A DNA stretch of 64,000 nt from Candidatus Krumholzibacteriota bacterium (GCA_016932415.1 JAFGCX010000008.1:22291-86290), one strand, 5' to 3'; shown: positions 50,901 to 59,775, numbered from the stretch's first letter. Notes: generated by a model from the letters alone, not told the origin. Program-made: numbers and translations.

Positions 50901-52018
50901 CCGGAGAGCGAAGCAGGGTGAAACTCCTCGATCCCGCGAGGCAGTTCGAGCCGTTTATCGAAAGGCTCGAGCAGACAGCGGCGAAAGTCATAAGAAGCGG
51001 CTGGTATCTTCTCGGAAAAGAGACTGAATCATTCGAGAAAAGATTCGCCGGATGGCTCGGAGTCGATGATTCCGTTTCGTGCGCCAACGGTACGGACGCC
51101 ATCGCGCTTGCTCTCGGCAGCGCCGGAATAGGGAAAGGGGACAGGGTAATAACAGTCCCCAACACCGCTTTTCCCACGGCGTGCGGGATCTCCATGACAG
51201 GAGCGGAACCGTTATTTGCCGACATCGACAGGGATACATGGCTGATCGACATTGAGAAGACAGCCGGGCTGGTCGATGATTCCGTCAGAGCGGTGATCCC
51301 CGTCCATCTGTACGGTCATGTAGTCGATATAGAAGCTCTGAGAAAAGCTCTCCCGGACGATATGATCATAATCGAGGACTGCGCCCAGGCGCATGGAGCC
51401 CTTCTCGGCGAAAGAAAAGTCGGGACGATCGGAGATATCGGAGCCTTCAGTTTTTACCCTTCCAAGAACCTCTGCGCCCTTGGAGACGCCGGCGCCGTAG
51501 TCTCGGCGGACACGCAGTACCTGAAAAAAGCACGGGAGCTTCGTTTCTATGGCCAGGAAAGACGCGATCATCATACGTCGATAGGCAGAAACAGCAGGAT
51601 CGATGAGATACAGGCGGCATTTCTTTCTGTAGAGATGGAATATATCGACAGATGGATATCGCGCCGGAGGGAGATAGCCGCCATATATGATTCTCAGCTT
51701 GACAGGGAGGTCTTTCGAAGGCCGATCGAGACTCCCGGCACAAGACCGTCATACCATCTTTATGTCATCAGGGTCGATGACAGGGAGAGATTCAGGAAGA
51801 TCCTCGATGAGGACGGCATCGATACGGGAGTGCATTATCCGGTCCCTGTCCCTTTCCAGCCCGCCTATAGCGGGCTTGGAACCGTTCCTGGCGACCTGCC
51901 GAACGCCGAGTCGCTCGCTTCCGGTATCGTGTCGCTTCCAGTAGCTCCCCACCTTGATCAGAATGAAGTTGAGAGGGTAATAGAATCCTGCCGGCGATAC
52001 GCCGGCTCGAAGGGATGA
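50897..52018 (+). CDS. DegT/DnrJ/EryC1 family sugar aminotransferase
   Basis: A 373-residue PLP enzyme of the type that aminates 3-keto dTDP- or UDP-sugars (WbpE, FdtB, QdtB, DesV). CANGTDAIALAL binds phosphate, IEDCAQAHGA holds the PLP-stacking residues, and the PLP Lys is in FYPSKNLCALGDAG. It works with the WbpD/FdtC-like acetyltransferase encoded just upstream to make an N-acetylated amino sugar. ATG follows GGAGGAGG and overlaps the GT2 stop. Confidence 0.9.
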   Translation: MTGERSRVKLLDPARQFEPFIERLEQTAAKVIRSGWYLLGKETESFEKRFAGWLGVDDSVSCANGTDAIALALGSAGIGKGDRVITVPNTAFPTACGISMTGAEPLFADIDRDTWLIDIEKTAGLVDDSVRAVIPVHLYGHVVDIEALRKALPDDMIIIEDCAQAHGALLGERKVGTIGDIGAFSFYPSKNLCALGDAGAVVSADTQYLKKARELRFYGQERRDHHTSIGRNSRIDEIQAAFLSVEMEYIDRWISRRREIAAIYDSQLDREVFRRPIETPGTRPSYHLYVIRVDDRERFRKILDEDGIDTGVHYPVPVPFQPAYSGLGTVPGDLPNAESLASGIVSLPVAPHLDQNEVERVIESCRRYAGSKG

Positions 52019-52020
52019 CG

Positions 52021-53292
52021 ATGAGACGCGGAAGTATCGTTGCTGTCATCATGATACTTGCTCTTGCCGCGAGGCTTCTTCTCGTACCATCAGGGCTCAG
52101 GCAGGCAGAGTCGAGGGGGATGGGGTATTACGACGAATATGGGGGAATAGCGAAAAACATCTCCGAAGGAAGAGGGTTCTCATACGACTGGTACGGCGAA
52201 CTTCGTCCCACATCTATCCATTCGCCGGTCTATCCGTATCTGCTCGCGGCGATCTTTTCCCTTGCCGGGACGGGAAAAGGGGCTGTCTTCGCGATAATCA
52301 TGGTAAATATCATCCTGTCGATGGTCCTTATCTATTTTCTCTTCAGGGCATCTGAGGCCCTGTTCGGCCCACTTGCCGGCATCGCAACGCTGATACTGGT
52401 CGCGTTCTATCCGGGCCAGATATACTATTCCGTCTCCGGATTACCGACGATCCTCTATACGTTGATCCTCTTTTCAGTGATCACCGCCGCGTGGAGGCTC
52501 AAAGAGAGACTCTCCACGGTCAACGCTCTTGTCTGGGGCGCCGCCATAGGGTTCTGCGCCCTTTCGTATTCGTTTGTGATGGCGCTCGCTCCGGTTCTCG
52601 CGATCTGGCTCTTTATCACTTCAGGCAGGCGACGGTTCGGGAGGTCGGCGGCGGTGATATCGATATCAGCCCTTACCGCCCTGATTATCCTTGCTCCGTG
52701 GACTGTCAGAAATTACCAGGTGCACAAGAGGTGGATCCCCGTCCGCGATCAATCGGGGACGAATCTATGGTGGGGGAACGGCCCCCAGGCTACCGGAGGG
52801 GTCAACGGGCTCATGGCCAATTCAGACAATCTCTTTACCGGGGAGATCACCGAAAAGCTTCATTCATTCGCCAACGAGGTAGACGGAGACAGATATATGA
52901 GGAAGCTTGCCGTCGATTTCATGAAAGAGAACCCGGGCAGGACAGCGCGGCTCTGGATGCACAAAATACTGATATTCTGGTGGTTCGATACAGGGCCGGT
53001 CGCGGCGGGATCGGGGATCGGCCGATTCCTGCCCGTCCTTAAGTTGCTTAAAGGGCTGCTGTTACTCCTGTCGGCCGGCGGATTCTTCATCCTTGTAAAG
53101 AGGCGCCCCGACCTCGCGTCTCTCGGGCTGGCGGTATGCGCCGTGATGACGATGGTGTTTATGATCTTCTTTTCAGGAAGACTGAGATATTTTACTCCCC
53201 TGGAGCCTGTCCTTTTCATGTCGGGAGGATATCTTGTCTATAATCTGCTCTCGCGGTTCGAATTCGCGAGAACCCTTGCGGAAAAGATCTGA
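52021..53292 (+). CDS. GT39/ArnT-like membrane glycosyltransferase
   Basis: A protein of about 423 aa with some 10 membrane segments. After the first helix the loop GYYDEYGGIAKNISEGRGFSYD followed by HSPVYPYLLAA (in two parts) is the hallmark of PMT/ArnT enzymes, with the acidic DEY as the likely catalytic pair. A later NLWWGNGPQATGGVNG loop is periplasmic and common in this family. It would use a polyprenyl-phosphate sugar made by the GT2 enzyme nearby. ATG 52021 has GAAGGG 6 bases upstream; ATG 52015 overlaps the previous stop. Confidence 0.78.
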   Translation: MRRGSIVAVIMILALAARLLLVPSGLRQAESRGMGYYDEYGGIAKNISEGRGFSYDWYGELRPTSIHSPVYPYLLAAIFSLAGTGKGAVFAIIMVNIILSMVLIYFLFRASEALFGPLAGIATLILVAFYPGQIYYSVSGLPTILYTLILFSVITAAWRLKERLSTVNALVWGAAIGFCALSYSFVMALAPVLAIWLFITSGRRRFGRSAAVISISALTALIILAPWTVRNYQVHKRWIPVRDQSGTNLWWGNGPQATGGVNGLMANSDNLFTGEITEKLHSFANEVDGDRYMRKLAVDFMKENPGRTARLWMHKILIFWWFDTGPVAAGSGIGRFLPVLKLLKGLLLLLSAGGFFILVKRRPDLASLGLAVCAVMTMVFMIFFSGRLRYFTPLEPVLFMSGGYLVYNLLSRFEFARTLAEKI

Positions 53293-53330
53293 ATTTATTT
53301 GACCAATGGTATGAATATTGATACGTTTTT

Positions 53331-53366
53331 CGCTGGAATGGAATTATAACTAAAGATATTCCAGCG
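53331..53366. repeat. 9-bp perfect inverted repeat before the 53387 gene
   Basis: CGCTGGAAT (53331-53339) and ATTCCAGCG (53358-53366) flank an 18-base AT-rich loop. A weak promoter (TTGACC near 53299, TACGTT near 53322) may lie upstream. The repeat ends 20 bases before the start codon, suiting an operator or leader hairpin. Confidence 0.5.
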
Positions 53367-53386
53367 GTTTAATCAGGTGGAGAGAA

Positions 53387-53905
53387 TTGAGGGAGCTGCC
53401 GTCCGGATTGAGATTCCTCCGAATCCCCTGCCAGATATGGCAAAGGACCCTTCATGTGATCGCCAGGATGTCGCCGGGGGCCGAATCGCTCAGGGTCTGG
53501 CTGCACAAAGGGCGGGGAGTGAAGATAAAGGGAAAGATCTTCATCGGGGCGAACGTATATATCGATGATGAATACCCCGAGTGCGTCACGATCCATGACG
53601 GCGCGGTGATAGGGATATCAGTCATAATAATAGCGCATTTTCGGGCAAAAGGAGTCGTCGAGATCGGTCCCGATTCGTTCATCGGCCCGGGAAGCATTAT
53701 TCTTCCGAATGTCCATATCGGAGAGGGCGCTGTGGTCTCTGCCGGTTCAGTCGTCAACCGCGACGTCGAGCCGTATACCTTTGTCGGGGGTAATCCCGAA
53801 GCGATACCTATCGCCAGGGTCACGAAGACCCTTGGAAGAGGAAAGAGCAACGAAGATTTTCAGAGAGGCCTGAGACCGCTGAGGGAAAAACGATCTGACC
53901 GGTGA
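53387..53905 (+). CDS. Hexapeptide-repeat acyltransferase
   Basis: A 172-residue left-handed beta-helix acyltransferase of the WcaF/Maa/NodL type. Hexapeptide turns include KIFIGANVYIDD, VIGISVIIIAHF (the His would be catalytic), FIGPGSIILPNVHIGEGAVVSAGS and the closing YTFVGGNPEAIPI. It would O-acetylate a sugar hydroxyl. It starts at TTG 53387 after GGTGGAG. fkbH-like and acyl carrier genes follow directly, so an acyl-ACP rather than acetyl-CoA donor is conceivable. Confidence 0.8.
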   Translation: MRELPSGLRFLRIPCQIWQRTLHVIARMSPGAESLRVWLHKGRGVKIKGKIFIGANVYIDDEYPECVTIHDGAVIGISVIIIAHFRAKGVVEIGPDSFIGPGSIILPNVHIGEGAVVSAGSVVNRDVEPYTFVGGNPEAIPIARVTKTLGRGKSNEDFQRGLRPLREKRSDR

Positions 53906-53923
53906 TATCAGGAGGTCTGCCAG

Positions 53924-54958
53924 TTGGGTAACATCAAATGCGTGATATGGGATCTTGACAATACGATCTGGGAAGGGATATGTCTCGAAGATCCCGATGT
54001 GAAACTAAGGCCGGGAATCAAAGAGGTCCTGCAGGAGATCGGGAGCAGGGGTATCGTTCAGTCGATCGCCAGCAAGAACGAGGAGAAGGCCCTTGATTTT
54101 GTCGAAAAGTTCGGGATAGGGGAGTTTTTTGTCTACCCCCAGGTGAACTGGGAACCGAAAGAGGATAATATACGAAAGATCGCCGGTATCCTTAATATAG
54201 GACTCGATTCTGTCGCTTTCGTCGACGACAATCCGTTCGAACGGGAATCGGTAGAGGCGATGGCGTCGGGGGTCAGGACTTATGACGCGGCCGATTACCT
54301 CAGCCTGACGGGGCTTCCCGAGATGCAGCTCAAGTATGATACGCCCGAGGCGAGGTTGAGGGGAAAGATGTACGTCGATGAATCGGTCCGTATGCAGGAG
54401 CAGGCTGGCAACGAGGAAAAGAAGGAGAAATTCCTTAAGTCACTCGGCATGGTGGCGACTCCAAGGTTCGCCGAAAAAGAAGACCTGACAAGGATATGTG
54501 AACTGGTGACGAGGACGAACCAGTTCAATTCAACAGGCATCAGGTATTCCGACGCGCAGATCGGGGAGTTCTTCAACGATCCGGGATATCGGTTTCATAT
54601 CGTATCCCTCACAGACAAATACGGAGATTACGGCAGGTGCGGAGTCGCTCTTATCTCTCAGGGGGCCGAAGAGTGGAATCTCGAGATCCTCCTGCTTTCG
54701 TGCCGCGTGGCTGGCCGGGGGTTGGGGAGCTCTTTTCTCTCGTATCTCAGCGAAAGCGCGAAAAATGCCGGCGCGAGGAGATTCAGGGCCAAGTACATAA
54801 AGACAGACAGGAACCGGCAGATAGGGCTTCTTTACAAGATACTCGGATTCTCGAAGAACCGCGACCTCAGCGACGACGAACTGAGCGTATTCGAATATGA
54901 TCTTGACAGCGGCCCCATACCCCAGCCCGACTGGATCAGGCTTGAAACACCGAAATAG
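53924..54958 (+). CDS. FkbH-like HAD-IIIC enzyme with GNAT domain (glyceryl-ACP forming type)
   Basis: A 344-residue protein in two parts. Residues 5-120 are a HAD-IIIC domain with the nucleophile motif WDLDNTIWEG (Asp10, Asp12) and FVDDNPFERESV; residues about 175-344 are a GNAT-like domain with TRTNQFNSTG. This is the FkbH layout, which loads glycerate from 1,3-bisphosphoglycerate onto an acyl carrier protein with loss of phosphate. An ACP gene lies 14 bases downstream. In a glycan cluster this suggests glycerate as a decoration. TTG start with AGGAGG upstream. Confidence 0.85.
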   Translation: MGNIKCVIWDLDNTIWEGICLEDPDVKLRPGIKEVLQEIGSRGIVQSIASKNEEKALDFVEKFGIGEFFVYPQVNWEPKEDNIRKIAGILNIGLDSVAFVDDNPFERESVEAMASGVRTYDAADYLSLTGLPEMQLKYDTPEARLRGKMYVDESVRMQEQAGNEEKKEKFLKSLGMVATPRFAEKEDLTRICELVTRTNQFNSTGIRYSDAQIGEFFNDPGYRFHIVSLTDKYGDYGRCGVALISQGAEEWNLEILLLSCRVAGRGLGSSFLSYLSESAKNAGARRFRAKYIKTDRNRQIGLLYKILGFSKNRDLSDDELSVFEYDLDSGPIPQPDWIRLETPK

Positions 54959-54972
54959 GGATGGAGGAGATC

Positions 54973-55239
54973 TTGACTGACAGAAAAAAAGTCGAAACCG
55001 AGATCAGGAAGATAATTGCCGGACAGATGAGCGACCACCCCGATCCGGAAGGGATACCGGACGATATCCCGATATTTCAGAAGGGCCTCGGCCTCGATTC
55101 GATGAGCGGTCTTTCGCTGCTGACGGCGATAGAGGAACGGTTCAAAGTCTATATCGACGATGACGATTTCGATATCTTCGACAGCCTGAAGCTCCTCGTC
55201 GATTTTGTCGCTGAAAAATCAACGGGAACCGATCAATGA
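54973..55239 (+). CDS. Acyl carrier protein
   Basis: An 88-residue carrier protein with the phosphopantetheine site GLGLDSMSGLSL (Ser43), acidic helices and the expected length. The prosthetic arm would carry the acyl group made by the FkbH-like enzyme encoded just upstream. TTG 54973 is preferred over ATG 54961 because GGAGG lies 5 bases upstream of it. The stop overlaps the next start (ATGA), so three genes are coupled. Confidence 0.88.
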   Translation: MTDRKKVETEIRKIIAGQMSDHPDPEGIPDDIPIFQKGLGLDSMSGLSLLTAIEERFKVYIDDDDFDIFDSLKLLVDFVAEKSTGTDQ

Positions 55240-56531
55240 ATCTTTCTCTCCTCGGCCGCGCGGTCAACCGCCACAGATATATGAAGGACAGGCCCGCGTA
55301 CACCGAATTCCTTCAGCAGATCAGCAGTCATCAGGATACCTGGAAATGCACTCAGCATGATATCGCTTCCTGGTGGGAGCGGAGACAATCGGCCTCCATG
55401 CAGCTGGAGATAAGCGGATCCGGAATACTCTCGGTCAGTACCGGTCTTCGCGGGGCAGTGATAGAGATAGACGGGGAAAGGCTTGAAGCGGCGCCGCTTT
55501 CGATTCCAGTCCCCTCCGGCCTGCCTGCCGGAACGGTCAGACTCAGATTGTCGGTTGGGGAAAGATATATCGACTTCCTGAAGGAGGTCCTTGGGCATAT
55601 CGGGTATGGCCATATAGAAGCGGTGAGGGAAGGGAGCCTCTCCGATGCCTGCGAGGCCGAGCTTCTTCCTCTGCTTTCGAGACTTCATGATACCTCTGTA
55701 GTGCACCAGAAATATTCGAGCGACGACCTGGAAGGATTCCGCGCCCTTGTCGCTTCGATACACCACAGGAAGCAGATCCCCGAACTCAGGATATGGCCTC
55801 TCCCGCGCAGGGAGCGTGTGCCGTACAGGGCAGCCGTTTCGACGAGGTACGATGTCGACAAGGCGATCATTAATCTCCCCGCCATCGATGAGCTCGAAGG
55901 GCGCTTCGGGTTGAAAAGCACGGTATACTTGAGGCCGGCAGGATATTTCTACGGCAAAAAGGAGATTACCGGGTATATCAAACGTGGGTGCGCCCAGGAG
56001 ATAGCGCTTCACGGAGAGTTCATCACTACGGCTGAAAGGTACGGGGAAGATGAACGGTCGGCAGCGGCAAGAGAGAAGAGACTGCTTGAAGATATGGCGG
56101 GGCAGGAAGTATTCGGCATCTGCATGCACGGAGGGGAGCTGAGAACGAACTCTTCTGAAAACACCCATATTTCAGCGGCTGGAGCGGGGTTTCAGTACGA
56201 CACATTTTACCGCAACAGTTACTATCATCCGATACATACGGCGAAAGACTGGAAGGTCTCAGGTCTGCTCTCCATGGGCCAGCATTACGCCGATATCACT
56301 GTCAGGCCGGAACCTGATTTCTCAGAGCGTCTTGCCGGGGCTTTTCTGGAAAGGTTCGACCAGGCGCGAAGCGTCGGCGGTATCTTTGTCCCGGTCCTGC
56401 ACCCGCTTTATTTCGATTTTTCAGCATATATAATCGACCCGAAGAACCTCTTCCGGTTGCTGAGATTCTTTCCACGGTATGTGATCGAACTGGGCAGGAT
56501 GCGAAAGGGCCAGACGTACTACAATTCCTGA
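55236..56531 (+). CDS. Polysaccharide deacetylase-like protein with unusual N-terminal half
   Basis: A 431-residue protein. From about residue 200 it resembles the NodB deacetylase fold: YRAAVSTRYDVDKAI (the double-Asp strand), RFGLKSTVYLRPAG and EIALHGEFITT (metal-type His), and GICMHGG. The first 110 residues instead recall the tail end of another deacetylase (HQDTWKCTQHDIASWWERR), as if a preceding module had been lost. Its start overlaps the ACP stop. Whether it deacetylates a glycan or uses the acyl carrier is unknown. Confidence 0.55.
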   Translation: MNLSLLGRAVNRHRYMKDRPAYTEFLQQISSHQDTWKCTQHDIASWWERRQSASMQLEISGSGILSVSTGLRGAVIEIDGERLEAAPLSIPVPSGLPAGTVRLRLSVGERYIDFLKEVLGHIGYGHIEAVREGSLSDACEAELLPLLSRLHDTSVVHQKYSSDDLEGFRALVASIHHRKQIPELRIWPLPRRERVPYRAAVSTRYDVDKAIINLPAIDELEGRFGLKSTVYLRPAGYFYGKKEITGYIKRGCAQEIALHGEFITTAERYGEDERSAAAREKRLLEDMAGQEVFGICMHGGELRTNSSENTHISAAGAGFQYDTFYRNSYYHPIHTAKDWKVSGLLSMGQHYADITVRPEPDFSERLAGAFLERFDQARSVGGIFVPVLHPLYFDFSAYIIDPKNLFRLLRFFPRYVIELGRMRKGQTYYNS

Positions 56532-56552
56532 TAGCGCGATGGTAGAACGAAG

Positions 56553-56583
56553 TTGACAACAGATAGCCGCTCCGTGTTAGAAT
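56553..56583 (+). promoter_or_regulatory. Promoter of the OPT transporter gene
   Basis: A perfect TTGACA (56553-56558) precedes TAGAAT (56578-56583), with a long 19-base spacer. It lies about 60 bases before the ATG, after the glycan operon ends. Confidence 0.55.
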
Positions 56584-56641
56584 CCGCGAAATATCAAAAG
56601 ATCCGCTTTTTCCGGCGCAATCATTCCGACAAGGAGGAAAA

Positions 56642-58621
56642 ATGGAGAAAAGTCAAGGGACAAAGAGGCTTCCGGAGAACGCCTACAAGGTCCTCAAGCC
56701 GGGGGAGGAGTACACACCTTATATCCCCGCCGGCAAAATCATCCCCGAGATAACTGTCCGTTCGGTATTGATCGGACTTTTTATGGCGGTCATCTTTACC
56801 GCGGCCGCCGCTTTTCTCGGACTGAAGGTGGGACAGGTGTTTGAGGCGGCTATCCCGATCGCCATCCTCGCCGTCGGACTGTCGGGGATATTCAAAAGAC
56901 GCAATACGATCCTCGAGAACGTGATAATACAATCGATAGGATCGGCTTCGGGCGTAGTCGTAGCGGGGATGATCTTCACCCTCCCGGCCTTGTTCATCCT
57001 CGACCTGGAACTGAAATTCTATCAGACATTTCTAGCCGCCCTTCTGGGTGGTTTTCTAGGCATACTTTTTCTCATTCCGCTGAGGAGATATTTCGTAAGG
57101 GAACAGCATGGGCATCTGCCCTTTCCTGAAGGAACGGCGATCACCGAGGTGATCGTTACGGGCGAAGGGGGCGGAGACCAGGCCAAGGTCCTTCTCGTAG
57201 CCGCTATAATCGGAGGTATCTACGATTTCTGTATCGGCACCTTCGGGTTATGGAGCGAGGTCATATCGACCCGCGTCATCCCGGCACTTGCCACTGTGGC
57301 CGACAAGGCGAAACTCGTCGTCAAGGTCAACGCCGGGGCGGCTGTGGTCGGACTCGGCTATATCATAGGACTCAGGTACGGCACGATAATAGCGGCTGGT
57401 TCGTTCCTTTCATGGCTTGTCCTGATCCCCGCCGTATGGTTTTTCGGACAGCATCTCGAAGTGCCGGTCGGCAACGTCACTATGCTGATCTCCGATATGA
57501 GAGCCGAGGATATATTCGATAACTACATAAGGCATATCGGAATAGGCGGTATCGCCGTAGCAGGTATGATAGGTATACTGAAATCGTCGAAGATCATCGT
57601 CTCCTCGTTCAGCGTGGGATTCAGGGAGATGTTCTCCGGTAAGAGCAGATCGGGAAGCGATACCGAGAGGACCGACAGGGACATCGACATGTCGATAGTG
57701 ATCGGCGCTCTAATCATAACGCTTCTTGTCGTCTTCCTTTTCTTCGGGTTCCTTGTAGTCGATTCATGGAAGATCGCCACGATAGCGCTTGTCGTCGTAG
57801 CGGTAATAACATTCCTTTTCACGACGGTCGCCGCGAGGGCGATAGCTATAGTAGGGATGAACCCCGTTTCGGGGATGACACTGATGACCCTGATCCTCTC
57901 CAGCGTAATCCTAGTAAAGGCGGGGCTTTCCGGACCGGCCGGGATGGTCTCGGCTCTTATAATAGGAGGGGTGGTCTGTACAGCCCTCTCTACTGCCGGA
58001 GCCTTCATAAGCGATCTGAAGGTCGGATATTGGATCGGCTCGACTCCAAAGAAACAGGAGATGTACAAATTCCTGGGTATCGCTGTAGCGGCGGCGAGCG
58101 TGACCGGCGTCATTCTTCTTCTGAACAAGACGTACGGTTTTACCGGGCCTGACAAACTCGACGCTCCACAGGCCAACGCCATGGCCGCGGTGATCCAGAC
58201 CCTTATGTCAGACGCCAGGGCGCCATGGGGGTTGTATATAGCCGGCGGTTTCATGGCGATAATCCTCGAGCTTCTCAAGATCTCTCCGCTTGCCTTCGCG
58301 CTTGGAATGTATCTGCCGATACATCTTAATACGCCGATACTTATAGGCGGGCTGGTAGCTCACCTGGTACAGAAAAGCAGTTCAAATGTGGAAGTGGCGG
58401 AAAAGAGAAAGAACAGGGGAACGCTTATCGCTTCAGGATTTATCGCCGGGGGAGCGCTGATGGGAGTCGTAAGCGCCCTGCTTGCCCTTCCGGAAGGATG
58501 GAGCGAGAAACTTCTCACCGGCTTCGGAGAAACGGCGGCAGGGGAGATTCTCAGCGTCTTCCTGTTCGCCGGGCTCTGTTTCTATATTTATTTCGACTCC
58601 AAACGGGGCGCGTCCGAATAA
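56642..58621 (+). CDS. OPT-family oligopeptide/metal-chelate transporter
   Basis: A 659-residue inner-membrane protein with about 15 membrane segments. OPT landmarks are YTPYIPAGKIIPEITVRS near the start, FTAAAAFLGLKVGQVFEAA, LPFPEGTAITEVIV and MGMYLPIH-like LALGMYLPIHLNTPI toward the end. Bacterial members of this subgroup import short peptides or siderophore-like ligands with protons. ATG has GGAGGAAAA upstream. It has its own promoter and a very strong terminator, so it is a single-gene unit. Confidence 0.9.
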   Translation: MEKSQGTKRLPENAYKVLKPGEEYTPYIPAGKIIPEITVRSVLIGLFMAVIFTAAAAFLGLKVGQVFEAAIPIAILAVGLSGIFKRRNTILENVIIQSIGSASGVVVAGMIFTLPALFILDLELKFYQTFLAALLGGFLGILFLIPLRRYFVREQHGHLPFPEGTAITEVIVTGEGGGDQAKVLLVAAIIGGIYDFCIGTFGLWSEVISTRVIPALATVADKAKLVVKVNAGAAVVGLGYIIGLRYGTIIAAGSFLSWLVLIPAVWFFGQHLEVPVGNVTMLISDMRAEDIFDNYIRHIGIGGIAVAGMIGILKSSKIIVSSFSVGFREMFSGKSRSGSDTERTDRDIDMSIVIGALIITLLVVFLFFGFLVVDSWKIATIALVVVAVITFLFTTVAARAIAIVGMNPVSGMTLMTLILSSVILVKAGLSGPAGMVSALIIGGVVCTALSTAGAFISDLKVGYWIGSTPKKQEMYKFLGIAVAAASVTGVILLLNKTYGFTGPDKLDAPQANAMAAVIQTLMSDARAPWGLYIAGGFMAIILELLKISPLAFALGMYLPIHLNTPILIGGLVAHLVQKSSSNVEVAEKRKNRGTLIASGFIAGGALMGVVSALLALPEGWSEKLLTGFGETAAGEILSVFLFAGLCFYIYFDSKRGASE

Positions 58622-58630
58622 CGCCTGCAT

Positions 58631-58666
58631 GGCGGAGCGGGTCTTTCACCCGCTCCGCCTTCTTGT
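58631..58666 (+). terminator. Strong rho-independent terminator after the OPT gene
   Basis: GGCGGAGCGGGT (58631-58642) and ACCCGCTCCGCC (58648-58659) form a perfect 12-bp stem with loop CTTTC, followed by TTCTTGT. Confidence 0.9.
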
Positions 58667-58671
58667 AATAT

Positions 58672-59625
58672 ATGAACATCATAACAGGCACCCTTTCGCG
58701 GGATCAATTAAGCAGCACACGGGATCTTCTGCGGCAGACAGCCGCCGCGAGCGTCACCGCTCCTTTTGCCGGGTTCGATCCGGCAAGTGAAGAGGGGATC
58801 GAATTCGCTTCCGGGGTATTGTCAGCGCTTGTCGAAAGCGGACTGGTCAATATCTGCGCCGCCGAAAGAGGTGGAAAAGTGGAAGGGCTCCTTCTCTGGG
58901 AAAAGCTCGGCTGGGACACGCGGATCCTCGGAAGAGAGTGCGCGCGGGTCATCCTGGCGGGAGGAAAGGGAACAGGGACTCTTATCAAACACCTTCTTGA
59001 CCGGGCCGAAGATGAAGGCATCACCTACATTACGATCAGGGTCGCTGACAGTAACTGCCCGGAAGGAGTCGGTGAATCCGACCTTGTTTCGGTTGGATTT
59101 GAAAAACTCGAGAGGATAGTATATCTCAGAGCGGAGACGGACGGCAAGACGCCTGGCTGGCCTGTCGTGCCATCAGTCCCAGGGGACCGGCAGCAGCTTA
59201 TCGACCTGGCCGGATCGTCTTACAGCTATGACCGCTTTCATATCGATCCGCTTATAAGCGGGGGGGACGCTGATCGATTGCACCGGGAATGGATGAGCGG
59301 TTCGATCGACGGCAGAGCCGACAGGATACTCGTCACCCGCGGCAATGAACCCGATATCGCGGGATATTGCGCCTGTATTCTGCCGGACCGGCTCACCGGC
59401 GGAGCGGGTTGGATCGATATGCTTGCCGTATCGCCCGAAAGGAGAAAATCAGGCCTGGGTCGTTCGCTGGTCGAGGGAGCGCTGGAATATTTCAGGGAAG
59501 AAGGAGTGGAAAGCGCCGCGCTTTGCACGCAGGAAATGAACCTTCCCGCGCTTCGTCTATACGGGAAGACCGGTTTCAGCGTCTTCGCGTTCGCTGACAC
59601 ATACCGCTGGGCCAAAGTCGGTTGA
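58672..59625 (+). CDS. GNAT acetyltransferase, WecD-like
   Basis: A 317-residue protein with an N-terminal divergent GNAT-like half and a C-terminal classical GNAT domain (GWIDMLAVSPERRKSGLGRSLV, then LCTQEMNLPALRLYGKTGF). The segment YSYDRFHIDPLISGGDADRLH, split by a few residues, and HREWMSGSIDG resemble TDP-fucosamine acetyltransferase WecD. It may therefore acetylate an amino sugar, tying it to the glycan genes 2 kb upstream, but the OPT unit separates them. ATG lies 6 bases after the preceding terminator. Confidence 0.7.
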   Translation: MNIITGTLSRDQLSSTRDLLRQTAAASVTAPFAGFDPASEEGIEFASGVLSALVESGLVNICAAERGGKVEGLLLWEKLGWDTRILGRECARVILAGGKGTGTLIKHLLDRAEDEGITYITIRVADSNCPEGVGESDLVSVGFEKLERIVYLRAETDGKTPGWPVVPSVPGDRQQLIDLAGSSYSYDRFHIDPLISGGDADRLHREWMSGSIDGRADRILVTRGNEPDIAGYCACILPDRLTGGAGWIDMLAVSPERRKSGLGRSLVEGALEYFREEGVESAALCTQEMNLPALRLYGKTGFSVFAFADTYRWAKVG

Positions 59626-59629
59626 ACCG

Positions 59630-59662
59630 GCCGGGTCGATTTTGATCCCGGCGGATTTCTTT
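59630..59662 (+). terminator. Possible terminator after the GNAT gene
   Basis: GCCGGG (59630-59635) and CCCGGC (59647-59652) pair, followed by GGATTTCTTTT. The stem is only 6 bp. Confidence 0.4.
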
Positions 59663-59775
59663 TGGAACTGGCCCTTCCGTGAAGTGTAACAGGGTCATGA
59701 CGATCGGGATCGCCCGGTTTTATCGCGGAAATATGCCGGAATCGCGATTGTGGCTGATTTTAGCGTCTATTCATC

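Noticed and set aside
53293-53386. A promoter TTGACC ... TACGTT before the 53387 gene
   Set aside because: The -10 matches only three of six positions, so I mention it only with the inverted repeat and do not call it separately.
58766-58800. GGGTTCGATCC resembling a tRNA T-loop
   Set aside because: It is inside the GNAT coding sequence and no acceptor stem or anticodon arm can be paired around it. I found no tRNA in the window.
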